Shown piece by piece: positions 1 to 9,725 of a stretch of 59,309 nt of DNA; within the stretch, counting starts at the first letter, position 1, and the number at the start of each line of letters is the position of its first letter. This DNA comes from Streptococcus penaeicida (GTDB lineage: Bacteria > Bacillota > Bacilli > Lactobacillales > Streptococcaceae). A program made the position numbers and the translations under genes. The notes under the pieces are model-generated. The model saw only the letters and a list, made by a program, of their open reading frames with translations, was not told the DNA's origin and made no database searches. Location: the NCBI RefSeq assembly GCF_002887775.1, contig NZ_LOCM01000027.1, positions 1 through 59,309 on the forward strand, written 5' to 3'.

Positions 1-63
1 AGAATCTCTTCTTAGCTGGTTTCTAATCTTTTATAAATTTATAGATTTTTTTACAACTACTTC

Positions 64-3000
64 TTAGTCGTTTTCATTACGTTTCTTACCAGCAAGTCCT
101 AATGCTGCTAAAATCGCTAGAGCTGCTGAACCATAAAGTCCTGTGTTTTCTGCTGCTCCTGTATGTGGAAGAGCTGTTGCACTAGCTTTTGGTGCTTCTG
201 AAGCTTTAGATTGACTAGTTGAAGTTGATTGTGTATGAGATTGTGATTGAGATGTTGAAGTCGTTGTTGACTCTGAAGCACTTTCGCTTCCTGGTGTCGG
301 TACTTCTTTAACAAATCCTGAATCTAAAGTAAGATCATTTGCGCCATGGATAGTTACAGTTACTGTTGCGCCATCTGAATCTTTAGAATCATCACCATTG
401 TTTGAAACAGTTGGTTTGTAACCATTTGGTGTTTCAAAAGTTACAGTATAAGTTTCACCATCATTAAGACCTGTGAACTCATAGTAACCATTTGTATCAG
501 TAGTTGTTGTCTTAGTTGTTCCATCTGGATTTGTAAGTGTTACTGTTACACCTGGAATTCCTGGTTCTCCACCATCTTGGATACCATCTTTGTTAGTATC
601 TTCCCAGACATAGTCACCAATAGTGTATGATTCTTTGACAAAACCACTGTCAATTGTTGGGTTATCGTTACCTTTAACAGTTACTTTAACGACTTGACCA
701 TCTGAGTCTTTTGTATCATCACCTGTATTTGATGTTGTTGGTGTGTAGCCTTTTGGTGTTTCGAAGGTTACAGTATAATCACCATCAGGTAGATCTGTGA
801 ATTCATAATGACCATTTGTATCAGTGGTTGTTGTCTTAGTTGAGCCATCTGGATTTGTAAGTGTTACTGTTACGCCTGGAATACCTGGTTCACCACCATC
901 TTGGATACCATCTTTATTAGTATCTTCCCAAACAGTATCACCGATAGTATGAAGATCTTTAACAAATCCTGAGTCTAAAGTAAGATCATCCGCGCCATGG
1001 ATAGTTACAGTTACTGTTGCGCCATCTGAGTCTTTAGAATCATCGCCATTGTTTGAAACAGTTGGTTTATAACCATTTGGTGTTTGGAAATCTACTGTGT
1101 AAGTATCACCATCATTAAGACCTGTGAACTCATAGTAACCATTTGAATCAGTAGTTGTTGTCTTAGTTGTTCCATCTGGATTTGTAAGAGTTACTGTTAC
1201 ACCTGAGATTCCTGGTTCACCAGCATCTTGGATACCATCTTTGTTAGTATCTTCCCATACATAGTCACCGATATTATAAACTTTTGGTGTTTCTGAGCCT
1301 GTATTTGAAGATGATTCACTTAATGATGTACTTGTTGATGTTGACGTACTTTGAGAGTTTGAAATTGATGTAGAATCTGATACTGATGTTGAATCAGATA
1401 CGCTTGTTGATGTGCTTACTGAATCTGAAACACTTGTTGATGTTGAGATTGAGTTTGACAAGCTTGTTGAATCGCTATCTGATCCTGAATTTTGTGATGC
1501 TGATGTACTTGTTGAATCAGAGAGACTTGTTGAAGTACTTACTGAATCTGATAATGATGTCGAATCAGAAATTGATGTTGAAGTACTTGTTGACTCTGAA
1601 ACAGATGTAGAGTTTGATAATGATGTCGATGTGCTTGTTGAGTCAGAAACACTTGTTGACGTGCTTACTGAGTTTGATAAGCTTGTTGAATCGCTATCAG
1701 AACCTGAATTTTGTGATGCTGATGTACTTGTTGAATCAGAGAGACTTGTTGAAGTACTTACTGAATCTGATAATGATGTCGAATCAGAAATTGATGTTGA
1801 AGTACTTGTTGACTCTGAAACAGATGTAGAGTCTGATAATGATGTCGATGTGCTTGTTGAGTCAGAAACACTTGTTGACGTGCTTACTGAGTTTGATAAG
1901 CTTGTTGAATCAGAGAGACTTGTTGAAGTACTTACTGAATCAGAGAGACTTGTTGAAGTACTTACTGAATCAGAGAGACTTGTTGAAGTACTTACTGAAT
2001 CTGATACTGATGTCGAATCAGAAATTGATGTTGAAGTACTTGTTGACTCTGAAATTGACGTAGAATCAGAAATTGATGTTGAAGTACTTGTTGACTCTGA
2101 AATTGACGTAGAATCAGAAATTGATGTTGAAGTACTTGTTGACTCTGAAACTGACGTAGAGTCTGATAATGAATTCACTTCAGAGGTACTAGTGCTTGTA
2201 GAGTTTGATTCAGAGGTACTTACTGAGATTGAAGTTGTTGAATCAACTACAAATCCAGTATCCAATGTCATATCATCTGCACCTTGAATAGTTACTGTTA
2301 CACTAGCTCCATCTGAATCAAGTGCATCAGTAGTTGCGCCTGTATTTGAGATTGTTGGTAAGTACCCAGTGGGTGTTTCAAAACTTACTGTATATGTTTC
2401 ACCATCTGTGAGTCCAGTAAATTCATAGTAACCAGTCGCATCTGTACGAACAGCTTTAGTAGACCCGTCAGGGTAAGTTAAAGTTACTAACACATCAGCT
2501 AAACCGGTCGTGCCACCTTCATTTTGAATACCATCATTGTTTGTATCAACCCAAACATAGTTACCAATTTTATATGATAAAGTACCCGAACCACCTGAAG
2601 TGTCTGAATTGAACTGAAGTCCATTAGTATATTCAGCTCTGACACCAGAAGTAATGATTGTACCAGTTTGAATAACTGGATCCGGACTAATAGTGTCATA
2701 ATTACTTACAACTCTAATTACATAGGCACTTGAATCTGAGCTAAGAGTTGGATCTAAATAAAAATTAGCTTCATTAGTCCCAGAAGGTTCCAAGGTTACT
2801 GGCATTTTTGTTAAAGCACTATAATCAATACTTTCCATACTGTCTGGTAAATTATATCCAGTAGGTACTCGATAAACTTCAATGACAGTATTTCCATCAA
2901 TTACATTTGCAGTAGGTGCGTTTAGATCAGTTGTCAAGTTAAACATCGGATAACTCATTGTATAGTTATCTTGGTTAACATAAAAAGTTTGTTCAATTTG

Positions 3001-4134
3001 TCCAGTCGTTTCATTTACAGAAGTGAAACTTGAACGAATTTCAGCAGGAGCATTAATCTCTGGTGTTGAATAGACAACATTATAGTTTGCAGTAGAACTT
3101 GTCGTACCAACTGTGTATGTTACTGGTACAGATGTATTATTTTCTAAAACGACATCACGATTAATATACTTTTCTAGATGTAAGACTGCTTTTACATTCT
3201 CATATTTATCTACATAACTTGTAAAAGTATATGTAATTAATTTTGTAGTTGGATCATATGTACCTGTTGCAATTACTTCACCAGAAGCATCTGTGATATC
3301 AATTGGAGTGTATACTTCGCCAGTATAGGCTAAATCGTTAGTTTTTACAGTATCTGAAAATTGAACTGTAAATTGATCACCCGCAGTTGCCGCATCAACA
3401 ACATTAAAACTAATATCAAATGCGATTGCTTCCCCGTCAGTAGGCATTACTGTCCCATCACCGGCGGAACCAGCAATAAAATTACCATTGATATCATAAG
3501 CACCCAAATCTGTTTGAGTAACAGTAACATTTGTGATAGCTTCGTTAACAGCTAAACCACTTGTGGTTGCTGCCGCAACTGGTGCTGTTGTGGTATTAGA
3601 AGTTTTTGGAGCTAAAGCTTGTGAATTTAAAGCGGCACTTGATTGGCTAGCAGATGTGCTTGTTGCTAAAGATTCTGAGCTACTTGTTGATAAAGAAACA
3701 GAATTACTTTGACTTTCAGATTCAGATTGACTGATTGAAGCTGAAGTACTTTGTGAAGCCAGTGTTGTGTCTGATGCACTAGCTGAAGCGACTACAGTTG
3801 AATCAACTTGTGTTGTTCCAGTAGTTGCTACTTCTGAAGTTACTGGTAAAGTACTTGTTGTTTCTGCTGCATAAGCTGTTTGCGTTACTGCAGCGCCACC
3901 GATTAGTGCACCTGCTGCAGCTGCACCTTTAAACAAATGGGCAGACGAAAAGCCTACTTCAAGATTCAGTTCAGTATCTAAAACACCTTCTTCTGTTTTA
4001 GCACCTCTAAATAAATGAAGTAAGCCAAATGAATTAAGGGTTGTTTTAACCCAGTTTTTACCCGACTTGTGTAATTTTACACGTGATTTAGACTCGGTTT
4101 GGATATAATCCGAGTTAATTTGTTTTTTCGACAT
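64..4134 (-). CDS. Serine-rich-repeat surface adhesin with MSCRAMM-like binding region, SdrD-type B domains and LPHTG anchor
   Basis: This is a wall-anchored glycoprotein adhesin, 1356 residues from the ATG at 4134. That ATG follows GAGAGGAC; a GTG 21 bases upstream is less likely. Residues 18-28 ([11 protein letters not shown]) match the KxYKxGKxW accessory-Sec signal motif, and cleavage is likely near residue 89 (TAYA/AE). A short Ser-rich stretch lies at about 118-168. Residues about 190-510 form a non-repeat region containing TYTFTSYVD (from 301), the MSCRAMM TYTFTDYVD signature seen in Sdr/Clf proteins. One SdrD-type B domain covers about 518-632, a SxS repeat stalk 633-937, and three more B domains 940-1277 with DTNKDGIQD calcium-loop motifs. 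LPHTG is at 1312-1316, followed by a hydrophobic segment and KKR. Upstream genes encode its glycosylation and export. The ligand is not predictable; fibrinogen-type binding is inferred only from the MSCRAMM motif. Confidence 0.93.
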   Translation of the reverse strand: MSKKQINSDYIQTESKSRVKLHKSGKNWVKTTLNSFGLLHLFRGAKTEEGVLDTELNLEVGFSSAHLFKGAAAAGALIGGAAVTQTAYAAETTSTLPVTSEVATTGTTQVDSTVVASASASDTTLASQSTSASISQSESESQSNSVSLSTSSSESLATSTSASQSSAALNSQALAPKTSNTTTAPVAAATTSGLAVNEAITNVTVTQTDLGAYDINGNFIAGSAGDGTVMPTDGEAIAFDISFNVVDAATAGDQFTVQFSDTVKTNDLAYTGEVYTPIDITDASGEVIATGTYDPTTKLITYTFTSYVDKYENVKAVLHLEKYINRDVVLENNTSVPVTYTVGTTSSTANYNVVYSTPEINAPAEIRSSFTSVNETTGQIEQTFYVNQDNYTMSYPMFNLTTDLNAPTANVIDGNTVIEVYRVPTGYNLPDSMESIDYSALTKMPVTLEPSGTNEANFYLDPTLSSDSSAYVIRVVSNYDTISPDPVIQTGTIITSGVRAEYTNGLQFNSDTSGGSGTLSYKIGNYVWVDTNNDGIQNEGGTTGLADVLVTLTYPDGSTKAVRTDATGYYEFTGLTDGETYTVSFETPTGYLPTISNTGATTDALDSDGASVTVTIQGADDMTLDTGFVVDSTTSISVSTSESNSTSTSTSEVNSLSDSTSVSESTSTSTSISDSTSISESTSTSTSISDSTSISESTSTSTSISDSTSVSDSVSTSTSLSDSVSTSTSLSDSVSTSTSLSDSTSLSNSVSTSTSVSDSTSTSTSLSDSTSVSESTSTSTSISDSTSLSDSVSTSTSLSDSTSTSASQNSGSDSDSTSLSNSVSTSTSVSDSTSTSTSLSNSTSVSESTSTSTSISDSTSLSDSVSTSTSLSDSTSTSASQNSGSDSDSTSLSNSISTSTSVSDSVSTSTSVSDSTSVSDSTSISNSQSTSTSTSTSLSESSSNTGSETPKVYNIGDYVWEDTNKDGIQDAGEPGISGVTVTLTNPDGTTKTTTTDSNGYYEFTGLNDGDTYTVDFQTPNGYKPTVSNNGDDSKDSDGATVTVTIHGADDLTLDSGFVKDLHTIGDTVWEDTNKDGIQDGGEPGIPGVTVTLTNPDGSTKTTTTDTNGHYEFTDLPDGDYTVTFETPKGYTPTTSNTGDDTKDSDGQVVKVTVKGNDNPTIDSGFVKESYTIGDYVWEDTNKDGIQDGGEPGIPGVTVTLTNPDGTTKTTTTDTNGYYEFTGLNDGETYTVTFETPNGYKPTVSNNGDDSKDSDGATVTVTIHGANDLTLDSGFVKEVPTPGSESASESTTTSTSQSQSHTQSTSTSQSKASEAPKASATALPHTGAAENTGLYGSAALAILAALGLAGKKRNEND
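311..1270 (-). repeat. Tandem B-domain coding repeats of the adhesin
   Basis: Three consecutive SdrD-like domains are encoded here. The first and third in protein order are almost identical at DNA level: the block starting at 962 matches the one starting at 311, an offset of 651 bases. The middle copy is more diverged. A fourth, more distant copy lies on the other side of the Ser-rich stalk (about 2239-2583). High identity between the outer copies suggests recent duplication or gene conversion. Confidence 0.85.
1324..2238 (-). repeat. Long Ser-rich-repeat coding DNA of the adhesin, with a 219-bp internal duplication
   Basis: The stalk is built from near-identical 18- to 36-base blocks encoding STSTSxSDSTS-type units. 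A larger, nearly exact 219-base block (73 residues) that includes an unusual [11 protein letters not shown] segment begins at 1462 and again at 1681. Such in-frame repeats are prone to recombination, so stalk length probably differs between strains. Assembly across this tract could also be collapsed. Confidence 0.9.
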
Positions 4135-4166
4135 TTTTTGTCCTCTCTCTCTCACCTTAAATGAAC

Positions 4167-4196
4167 ATAGTTTTTATTCTCCACTAAAAAAACTAT
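4167..4196 (-). promoter_or_regulatory. Perfect 9-bp inverted repeat in the adhesin 5' leader
   Basis: ATAGTTTTT (4167-4175) and AAAAACTAT (4188-4196) form a perfect stem with a 12-base loop, placed between the putative promoter and the ribosome site of the adhesin gene. It could stabilise the mRNA or act as a regulator site. The function is unknown. Confidence 0.5.
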
Positions 4197-4218
4197 CTTA
4201 AATATAAAAGGTAATTTC

Positions 4219-4247
4219 ATTTTATGATAAGAATTTATAAAAGTCAA
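4219..4247 (-). promoter_or_regulatory. Promoter of the adhesin gene
   Basis: On the minus strand a -35 TTGACT (4242-4247) and a -10 TAAAAT (4219-4224) are separated by exactly 17 bases. They lie between the terminator after asp4 and the adhesin start. The adhesin therefore appears to be transcribed separately from its export genes. Confidence 0.65.
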
Positions 4248-4256
4248 TCAATATAG

Positions 4257-4287
4257 ATTAAAAAGAAAAACTGTATTTCCACAGTTT
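4257..4287 (-). terminator. Terminator after asp4
   Basis: AAACTGT (4268-4274) pairs perfectly with ACAGTTT (4281-4287) and is followed on the minus strand by TTCTTTTT. It closes the secY2-to-asp4 unit upstream of the adhesin promoter. Confidence 0.7.
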
Positions 4288-4298
4288 CCCTTATTTCA

Positions 4299-4484
4299 TT
4301 AAAATAACCTGTATAAAGTGTTAAGCAATCCCATAATAACACTGATAACTATGACCGAACCCAGTAAAACATAAGCGTAATTTCGGACATCATTTTTCTT
4401 CTTTTCAGGCAGTTTCTGTCGTGATTTTTTTAATCTTTTCTCAATATCATCCTCCAAAAATGATAAATTCTTTTTATCATCCAT
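4299..4484 (-). CDS. asp4: Accessory Sec small membrane protein Asp4
   Basis: The 61-residue protein has a charged N-terminal half (FLEDDIEKRLKKSR) and one C-terminal membrane segment (about residues 36-58). This is the size and layout of Asp4, the SecE-like subunit of the accessory translocon. The ATG overlaps the gtfB stop (TGATG), and AGGAGG lies 11 bases upstream, so translation is coupled. No Asp5 (SecG-like) gene follows before the terminator. Identification rests on size, topology and position at the end of the accessory Sec operon; the sequence is too short for a stronger call. Confidence 0.75.
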   Translation of the reverse strand: MDDKKNLSFLEDDIEKRLKKSRQKLPEKKKNDVRNYAYVLLGSVIVISVIMGLLNTLYRLF

Positions 4485-5803
4485 CAGCCAATAACCTCCT
4501 TGTATCTTTCCGGACTTGTATGATTGGCAAAGGCTAATTGACGTTTCACAAGTTCTTTATAATGATTTTGATCTTTTAATTTAGCCATAGCTACCATCAT
4601 TTCAGTCACTTGATTTGGACTAAAAATATTTTCAGGCAAAGTATAAAGTTTCTCGTGTTGCGTATTATTAAAAGCAAAAATTGGCATCTGATGCTCGAAA
4701 GCAAGACGATTAGCATTCAAAATCTCATTGCCGTGATTAATATCCAAATAGACAGCACAATGTGCCCAAAGATCCTTAATCGTCGTTTGCGATACATTCG
4801 GATAAAGCGAAACATTATCACGTTGACCAATAGCCTGTAATTTAGGCGACATCTCCGTTAAGGCTCCAATGTGGAATTGAAGATCAGGCAAGTTAGTAGC
4901 TAAATTTTCAATTTGTTCAATCTGATCACTATTGGTGAAAATCAAGGCATGCGCTGACCATTCTTTTTCAGCAGACAGAGGATATAAATATCCCAAAGAA
5001 TCCACTTTGTCATGCTGGCCATGATTCAGATCAAGAAAAACTTGATAATCATTAGGATCAGGAATAATGACTTGATTGCTGCGATTAACCGTACCATTCA
5101 AAATAGCCTGCATATTGCCTGGAATTGAACCTCGGAATGGCTCTTGCCAGACTAAAATATCATGGCCAGGCTTATCCAAATTAATTGAAACTTGGAAAGG
5201 AAGGGCGAGAGAGTTATAGATGATTTTATCCAAATCAAACCCTCGTTTTTGCAAGTAATAAATGACAAATTCTAATTTCCCTTTAAAGATTTTGATTTTG
5301 CCACCTTCATTTAAAATAATGTCATTGGTCACAAAGTTTTCAACGATTTTCTCTTTACCTTCTTGGTCATAATAAGTCTTAATTACTTCTTCCTGATTGA
5401 CATTATAAACGCTTTGAGCATAAAGACGACCATTTTTATTATAGAACTCAACCAAACGGACTTTTCCAGAACGGTCTAACCATTCAACTGCTCTAACCAA
5501 GCGTTTATGAGTTGGTTCAGCATAAAAGATATTGGCCCGTTTGATATCGTGATCAACAATTTCTCCATTGGAATTATTGGATTGGATTTCCCAAAAATTA
5601 GGAGCTTTTATTTGGTTAAAGAAGCGTGCTCTTGTTTCTTCAACATCTTCGTCACCCATAAAATAGGCATAAGGTGTTGTCACAGAGGCTGGTAAAAAAC
5701 CATTCTCATTCAAAATAACAGTTGGATGTGTATAACCTGACATGACTAATGAGTAATGCAAGTCTTGAGCAGCTTGGTTGTATGTATCAAATATATTAAG
5801 CAT
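4484..5803 (-). CDS. gtfB: Accessory Sec glycosyltransferase chaperone subunit GtfB (Gtf2)
   Basis: This 439-residue protein is the co-activator that pairs with GtfA to add GlcNAc to Ser/Thr of the SRR adhesin in the cytoplasm before export. In studied systems GtfB binds substrate and lacks an independent catalytic site. The start is the ATG at 5803 behind AAAGGAG, overlapping the gtfA end by 8 bases, which suggests equimolar coupled synthesis. It contains the mixed-strand N-terminal add-on region shared with GtfA (LVRAVEWLDRSGKVRLVEFY) and a GT-B-like C-terminal half. Length fits the family, and no disruption is seen. Confidence 0.9.
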   Translation of the reverse strand: MLNIFDTYNQAAQDLHYSLVMSGYTHPTVILNENGFLPASVTTPYAYFMGDEDVEETRARFFNQIKAPNFWEIQSNNSNGEIVDHDIKRANIFYAEPTHKRLVRAVEWLDRSGKVRLVEFYNKNGRLYAQSVYNVNQEEVIKTYYDQEGKEKIVENFVTNDIILNEGGKIKIFKGKLEFVIYYLQKRGFDLDKIIYNSLALPFQVSINLDKPGHDILVWQEPFRGSIPGNMQAILNGTVNRSNQVIIPDPNDYQVFLDLNHGQHDKVDSLGYLYPLSAEKEWSAHALIFTNSDQIEQIENLATNLPDLQFHIGALTEMSPKLQAIGQRDNVSLYPNVSQTTIKDLWAHCAVYLDINHGNEILNANRLAFEHQMPIFAFNNTQHEKLYTLPENIFSPNQVTEMMVAMAKLKDQNHYKELVKRQLAFANHTSPERYKEVIG

Positions 5804-7301
5804 GAGCAAACTCCTTTAAAAACTCTTTCCAGTCATTAGCAATTTCTTGACTTAAGAATTTCTCTGCAATTTGGTAGGAATGGTCTTGCCATTCTTTGAT
5901 GTCAAAATCTTGATACATGGATACAATTGCGTCTGCAAATTGACGGACAATGTGATCCACTTGATCTGATTCATCTTTAGGAATTAAAATACCATTTTTC
6001 TCATGGTCAACAAAAGTGATATTTCCATAAGGAACGTCAAAACCGATAATTGGCAAGCCAGAGCCGACCGCTTCCATTAAGGTTAAGCCAAAGCCTTCGC
6101 TGGTTGAGCCAGCAAGATAGGCATCGTAATCTTGATAAATAGTGGTCAAATCAGCATGTCCCATTAAACGAATATAGTCTTGAGCATGATGTGTCTTAAT
6201 TAATTCTGTCAGTTTAGCTTCTTCGCCACCCTTACCATAGATATCAAATTGCAGTTCTGGAAGGACTTTTTTAGCTTCAACAACGGCAAGGACCAACCAG
6301 TCAATATGTTTTTCACTGGCTAGACGTGATGCTGTCATCAGAGAGAAAGCCTTACGCTGCTCAGGACGATAAAGGTGATCAAGTGACCCTACTGGAATGG
6401 TCAGAACGCGAGGAGAACCCCCCTGATATTTCGCAAATTGTTCCTGAAGTGTTTGAGTTTGAGCATCCGTCGAGCAAATAAAGAAATCGATTTGATCAGC
6501 ATGCGAGAACTCATACTCATAATAATTATTCCAGAGAATAAAATCATCATCTGTGGAATTCTTGCTGTAATGCTCCGCATGGACAACACTACCCATTTTG
6601 GCTTTGCCTCTTTCTTCCAAAGCAGCCTGACCAATCTCACTTGAGCGATCCAATATGACAATATCATCTTCCCCAAAGTTGAGAGACTTAATAAAATAGG
6701 TTAAAAGCTCACGTCTTGATAAGAAAATCTGATCTGGAAAACGGTAAATCTGGTTATCACCATCGACAATTTCGTCAAAAGCTGTGCTACCATCTTCGTT
6801 AAAGTAGCGTCTTTGGTAAAGATGTGCCTTGTTGTCTTTTGGCGTGAAATACTCAGTGCAGTAGCGGGTATAATTATAGTAATCCTTACGAATCAAACAA
6901 CCGTTGACGACAAACTCTGCCCGGTCAACAAAATCCTTACTTTCATCAGTCAAATAGCAAGTCACAAATTGTTTGTTATTATCATAGAAGTAGCGACGGA
7001 TTTTTCCTGAAATTTCTTCCTTTTCAATTTTGTAAGGAATAGACTTTTGCACATCTTGTAAAGTGTAACTAGTCGGTGCTAATTTGATATCCGTAAAATA
7101 ATGATAAAGCCAGATAACTTCATCGTCTTCAAAGCCGATATTTTTAGTCAAATGCTGCACATTTTCATTTAAAATTAAATCGGTGAAAACAAAAATCCCT
7201 TTCTCACCAATCATTCTCAGGAGTTTGGCCCGATAGATTTGAGCATACTCAACACCTGAGCTGGCCCATCCAATCCCCATATTAATATTATAAAGCGTCA
7301 T
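5796..7301 (-). CDS. gtfA: Accessory Sec O-GlcNAc glycosyltransferase GtfA (Gtf1)
   Basis: This 501-residue GT4-type enzyme transfers GlcNAc from UDP-GlcNAc to serines of the SRR adhesin, working as a complex with GtfB. The N-terminus (MTLYNINMGIGWASSGVEYAQ) is typical of GtfA. The middle carries the add-on beta-sheet domain for protein acceptor binding. The C-terminal Rossmann domain has the E-x7-E motif in EGFGLTLME (residues 402-410). The reading frame is intact, unlike the neighbouring secA2. The gene lies 25 bases downstream of secA2 and overlaps gtfB. Confidence 0.93.
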   Translation of the reverse strand: MTLYNINMGIGWASSGVEYAQIYRAKLLRMIGEKGIFVFTDLILNENVQHLTKNIGFEDDEVIWLYHYFTDIKLAPTSYTLQDVQKSIPYKIEKEEISGKIRRYFYDNNKQFVTCYLTDESKDFVDRAEFVVNGCLIRKDYYNYTRYCTEYFTPKDNKAHLYQRRYFNEDGSTAFDEIVDGDNQIYRFPDQIFLSRRELLTYFIKSLNFGEDDIVILDRSSEIGQAALEERGKAKMGSVVHAEHYSKNSTDDDFILWNNYYEYEFSHADQIDFFICSTDAQTQTLQEQFAKYQGGSPRVLTIPVGSLDHLYRPEQRKAFSLMTASRLASEKHIDWLVLAVVEAKKVLPELQFDIYGKGGEEAKLTELIKTHHAQDYIRLMGHADLTTIYQDYDAYLAGSTSEGFGLTLMEAVGSGLPIIGFDVPYGNITFVDHEKNGILIPKDESDQVDHIVRQFADAIVSMYQDFDIKEWQDHSYQIAEKFLSQEIANDWKEFLKEFAHA

Positions 7302-7326
7302 TATTTCTCTCCTCTAATCTTCAGCT

Positions 7327-9710
7327 CTAGGCAAAGTAGGCAACTAACTCGCCTTTAGGGTTATAGGCTAGCATACTTAAGGCAAGGTTACGAATAATAC
7401 TTTCTTTAACCCGAAGTTCCAGCTCTTGGAAGGTGAGCAAGGCTTCGCGGTGAAATTCGTAGGTTGTATTCCTTTGGGCAGAATTACGACTGGCCACTAA
7501 AATCCGAAACTGTTGCAAATAATCAACTTGTTCAATCCAAGCCTGGTCAATAGCCTTAAGAATGGCCATCCTTTGGAAATTAATATAGTCTTTCTTATCT
7601 CCAAACTGCACCTCCTTGTCTTCCATTTCTTTTAAGAAGATACGGCGAAGAGCCTTTTTCATAGAATCCTGACTATCATAATCAATCTCATGGTCATCAA
7701 ACTGATAGGACAGGTTATCAAAGACATAGCGACTCAATTTTTCCTCGGTCATTTCCTTCTCTTGATTGAGGAAATTGGTCAAGACTTCATCTAATATTTC
7801 TAATAAATTAACATCTTCCAGCTTCTCTTGTTCAATCAACTGATTCCGTAAACTATAAATCATCTCCCGTTGCACCTGGATACTCTCATCCATCTCAACC
7901 GAATTCTGACGGGCTTGGCGACCATGACTATCACTAGCTTCCTGAGCTTGATTCAAAATGCGGTGGTAGCGACTAGATTTCAAAAGTTTTGGATTTTCAG
8001 GCTCCATTTTGGGTAATTGCTTGCGCAGATAATCAAGCAACCAGGCTGGTCCCCATTTAATGAGTAAGGCATCTTCTAGGGACGCAAAGAATTGACTCAT
8101 TCCAGGGTCACCTTGACGGCCTGAACGGCCTCGCATCTGTAAGTCAATGCGTTTAGACGGCATCCGCTCTGTACCAATTACCGCTAAACCACCCAAGTCG
8201 ACAACACCCTTGCCAAGCTTGATATCTGTTCCCCGACCGGCAATTGCCGTAACGACCGTTACATTGCCTTTTTGGCCAGCTTCAGCAATCATCTCTGCTT
8301 CTTTTGCTGTATTGTAGGCATTGAGGACGCTATGGGCAATCCCCTCTTTTAAGAGTAAGTGAGAATAGATCTCTGACATCTCAACTGTTGCCGTAACCAG
8401 CAAAATAGGTTGCCCTGTGGCGTGAACTTTTTTCAAAAATGCCATTGAAGCAACAATTTTTTCAGGCAAGCTGGTATAGATTAAATCTTTATGGTCAATT
8501 CTCTGGATCGGACGGTTGGTAGGAATAGTGATAACCGGCATATCGTAGGTTTCGATAAATTCATCATCAGCAACGCGACCTGTACCAGTCATTCCACTTA
8601 ATTTATCAAATAATTTAAAAAGATTCTGATAGGTAACACTGGCCATTGCCCTGGTTTCCGGAGTCCGCTCAACAGCTTCTTTGGTTTCAATAGCCTGATG
8701 CTGACCAGCTTGTAACTTAGTCCCTTCTAAGCTTCGTCCACTAATAGCGTCGAGAAGAATGATTTCATCGTTTTCAACAATATAGCCTTCTTCACGTTCA
8801 TACAAGTGGTGGGCTTTTAGGCTAAAATAATATGTCTGACAATTTCTGTATGCTTAGCATCAAATAAATGATCAAGACCAAAGAATTTTTCCGCCTCAGC
8901 AATACCCTTGTTGGTTAACCAAACATTTGCCCGTTCATCATCAAACTTATAGTCACGGTCTTCTTCTAAAGTTGTGATAAAGGTATTGGCAACGTTATAG
9001 TAGTTGGATTGAACCCGAGGAGAACCAGAAATAATCAGCGGTGTCTGGGCACTATCTAGAAGCACTTCATCAACCTCATCGACAATGGCATAATTAAAAT
9101 CACGAAGAAACTGCTTAGCTGCCGAATCCGCCAAATTCTGAATCAGGTAATCAAAGCCTAGAGTTGAATGTGTCGTATAAACAATATCTGAAGCATAGAT
9201 TGCTCTTTTTTCAGGAACAGAGAGCTTTTCTAACGGGTCTTCTGGCACACCTAGTGCTACTGTTAAGCCCATCCAACGATAGACATCTCCCATCTCTGTA
9301 CCATCACGTCTCGAAAGGTAAGAGTTGGTTGTGACCAGCATGACACCTTTACCTGACAAGGCATTTAAGTAAAGAGGCATGGTCGCAGTAAGTGTTTTTC
9401 CTTCTCCAGTGCGCATTTCAGCAATAAATCCCTGGTGTAGAGCAATAGCTCCCATGACCTGAACATCATAAGGGAACATACCTAAAATACGTCGATCCGC
9501 TTCTCTGACCGCAGCAAAAGCCTCAGGCAATAGATCATCTAAGGTCTCTCCATTCTCTAAACGGTCTTTAAATTCTTGCGTTTTAGCTTGCAAGTCTTTA
9601 TCGGTCAACTTAGCCATCATCTCTTGATAGCTATTGACTTTGTTTAAAGTTTTTTTGATAGCCCTTAAACGGAGGCTATTAATACTAAATTTTTCGCTTA
9701 AGCTCCCCAA
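7327..9710 (-). CDS. secA2: Accessory Sec ATPase SecA2 (interrupted by a single-base frameshift near 8820)
   Basis: This is the motor ATPase of the accessory Sec pathway exporting the glycosylated adhesin. Two frames are present: 9710-8817 (N-terminal; TGEGKT Walker A at 101-106, DEVDEVL Walker B) and 8805-7327 (C-terminal; [10 protein letters not shown], helical domain). The first frame runs IVRHIILA then TAA. One added base at about 8820-8821 (CC to CCC) continues it as [13 protein letters not shown], restoring a normal 794-residue protein. The start is TTG at 9710 with AGGAG six bases upstream. As written the gene would not make full SecA2. An intact downstream gtfAB and an apparently functional adhesin argue for a recent mutation or a sequence error. 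Confidence 0.88.
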
Positions 9711-9725
9711 AGTAAGCTCCTTTTA

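Noticed and set aside
1412..2287. Long plus-strand open frame (291 residues) antisense to the adhesin stalk
   Set aside because: It arises from the repetitive Ser codons, whose complement lacks stops in that frame. It is low-complexity, has no ribosome site and ends with the repeat tract.
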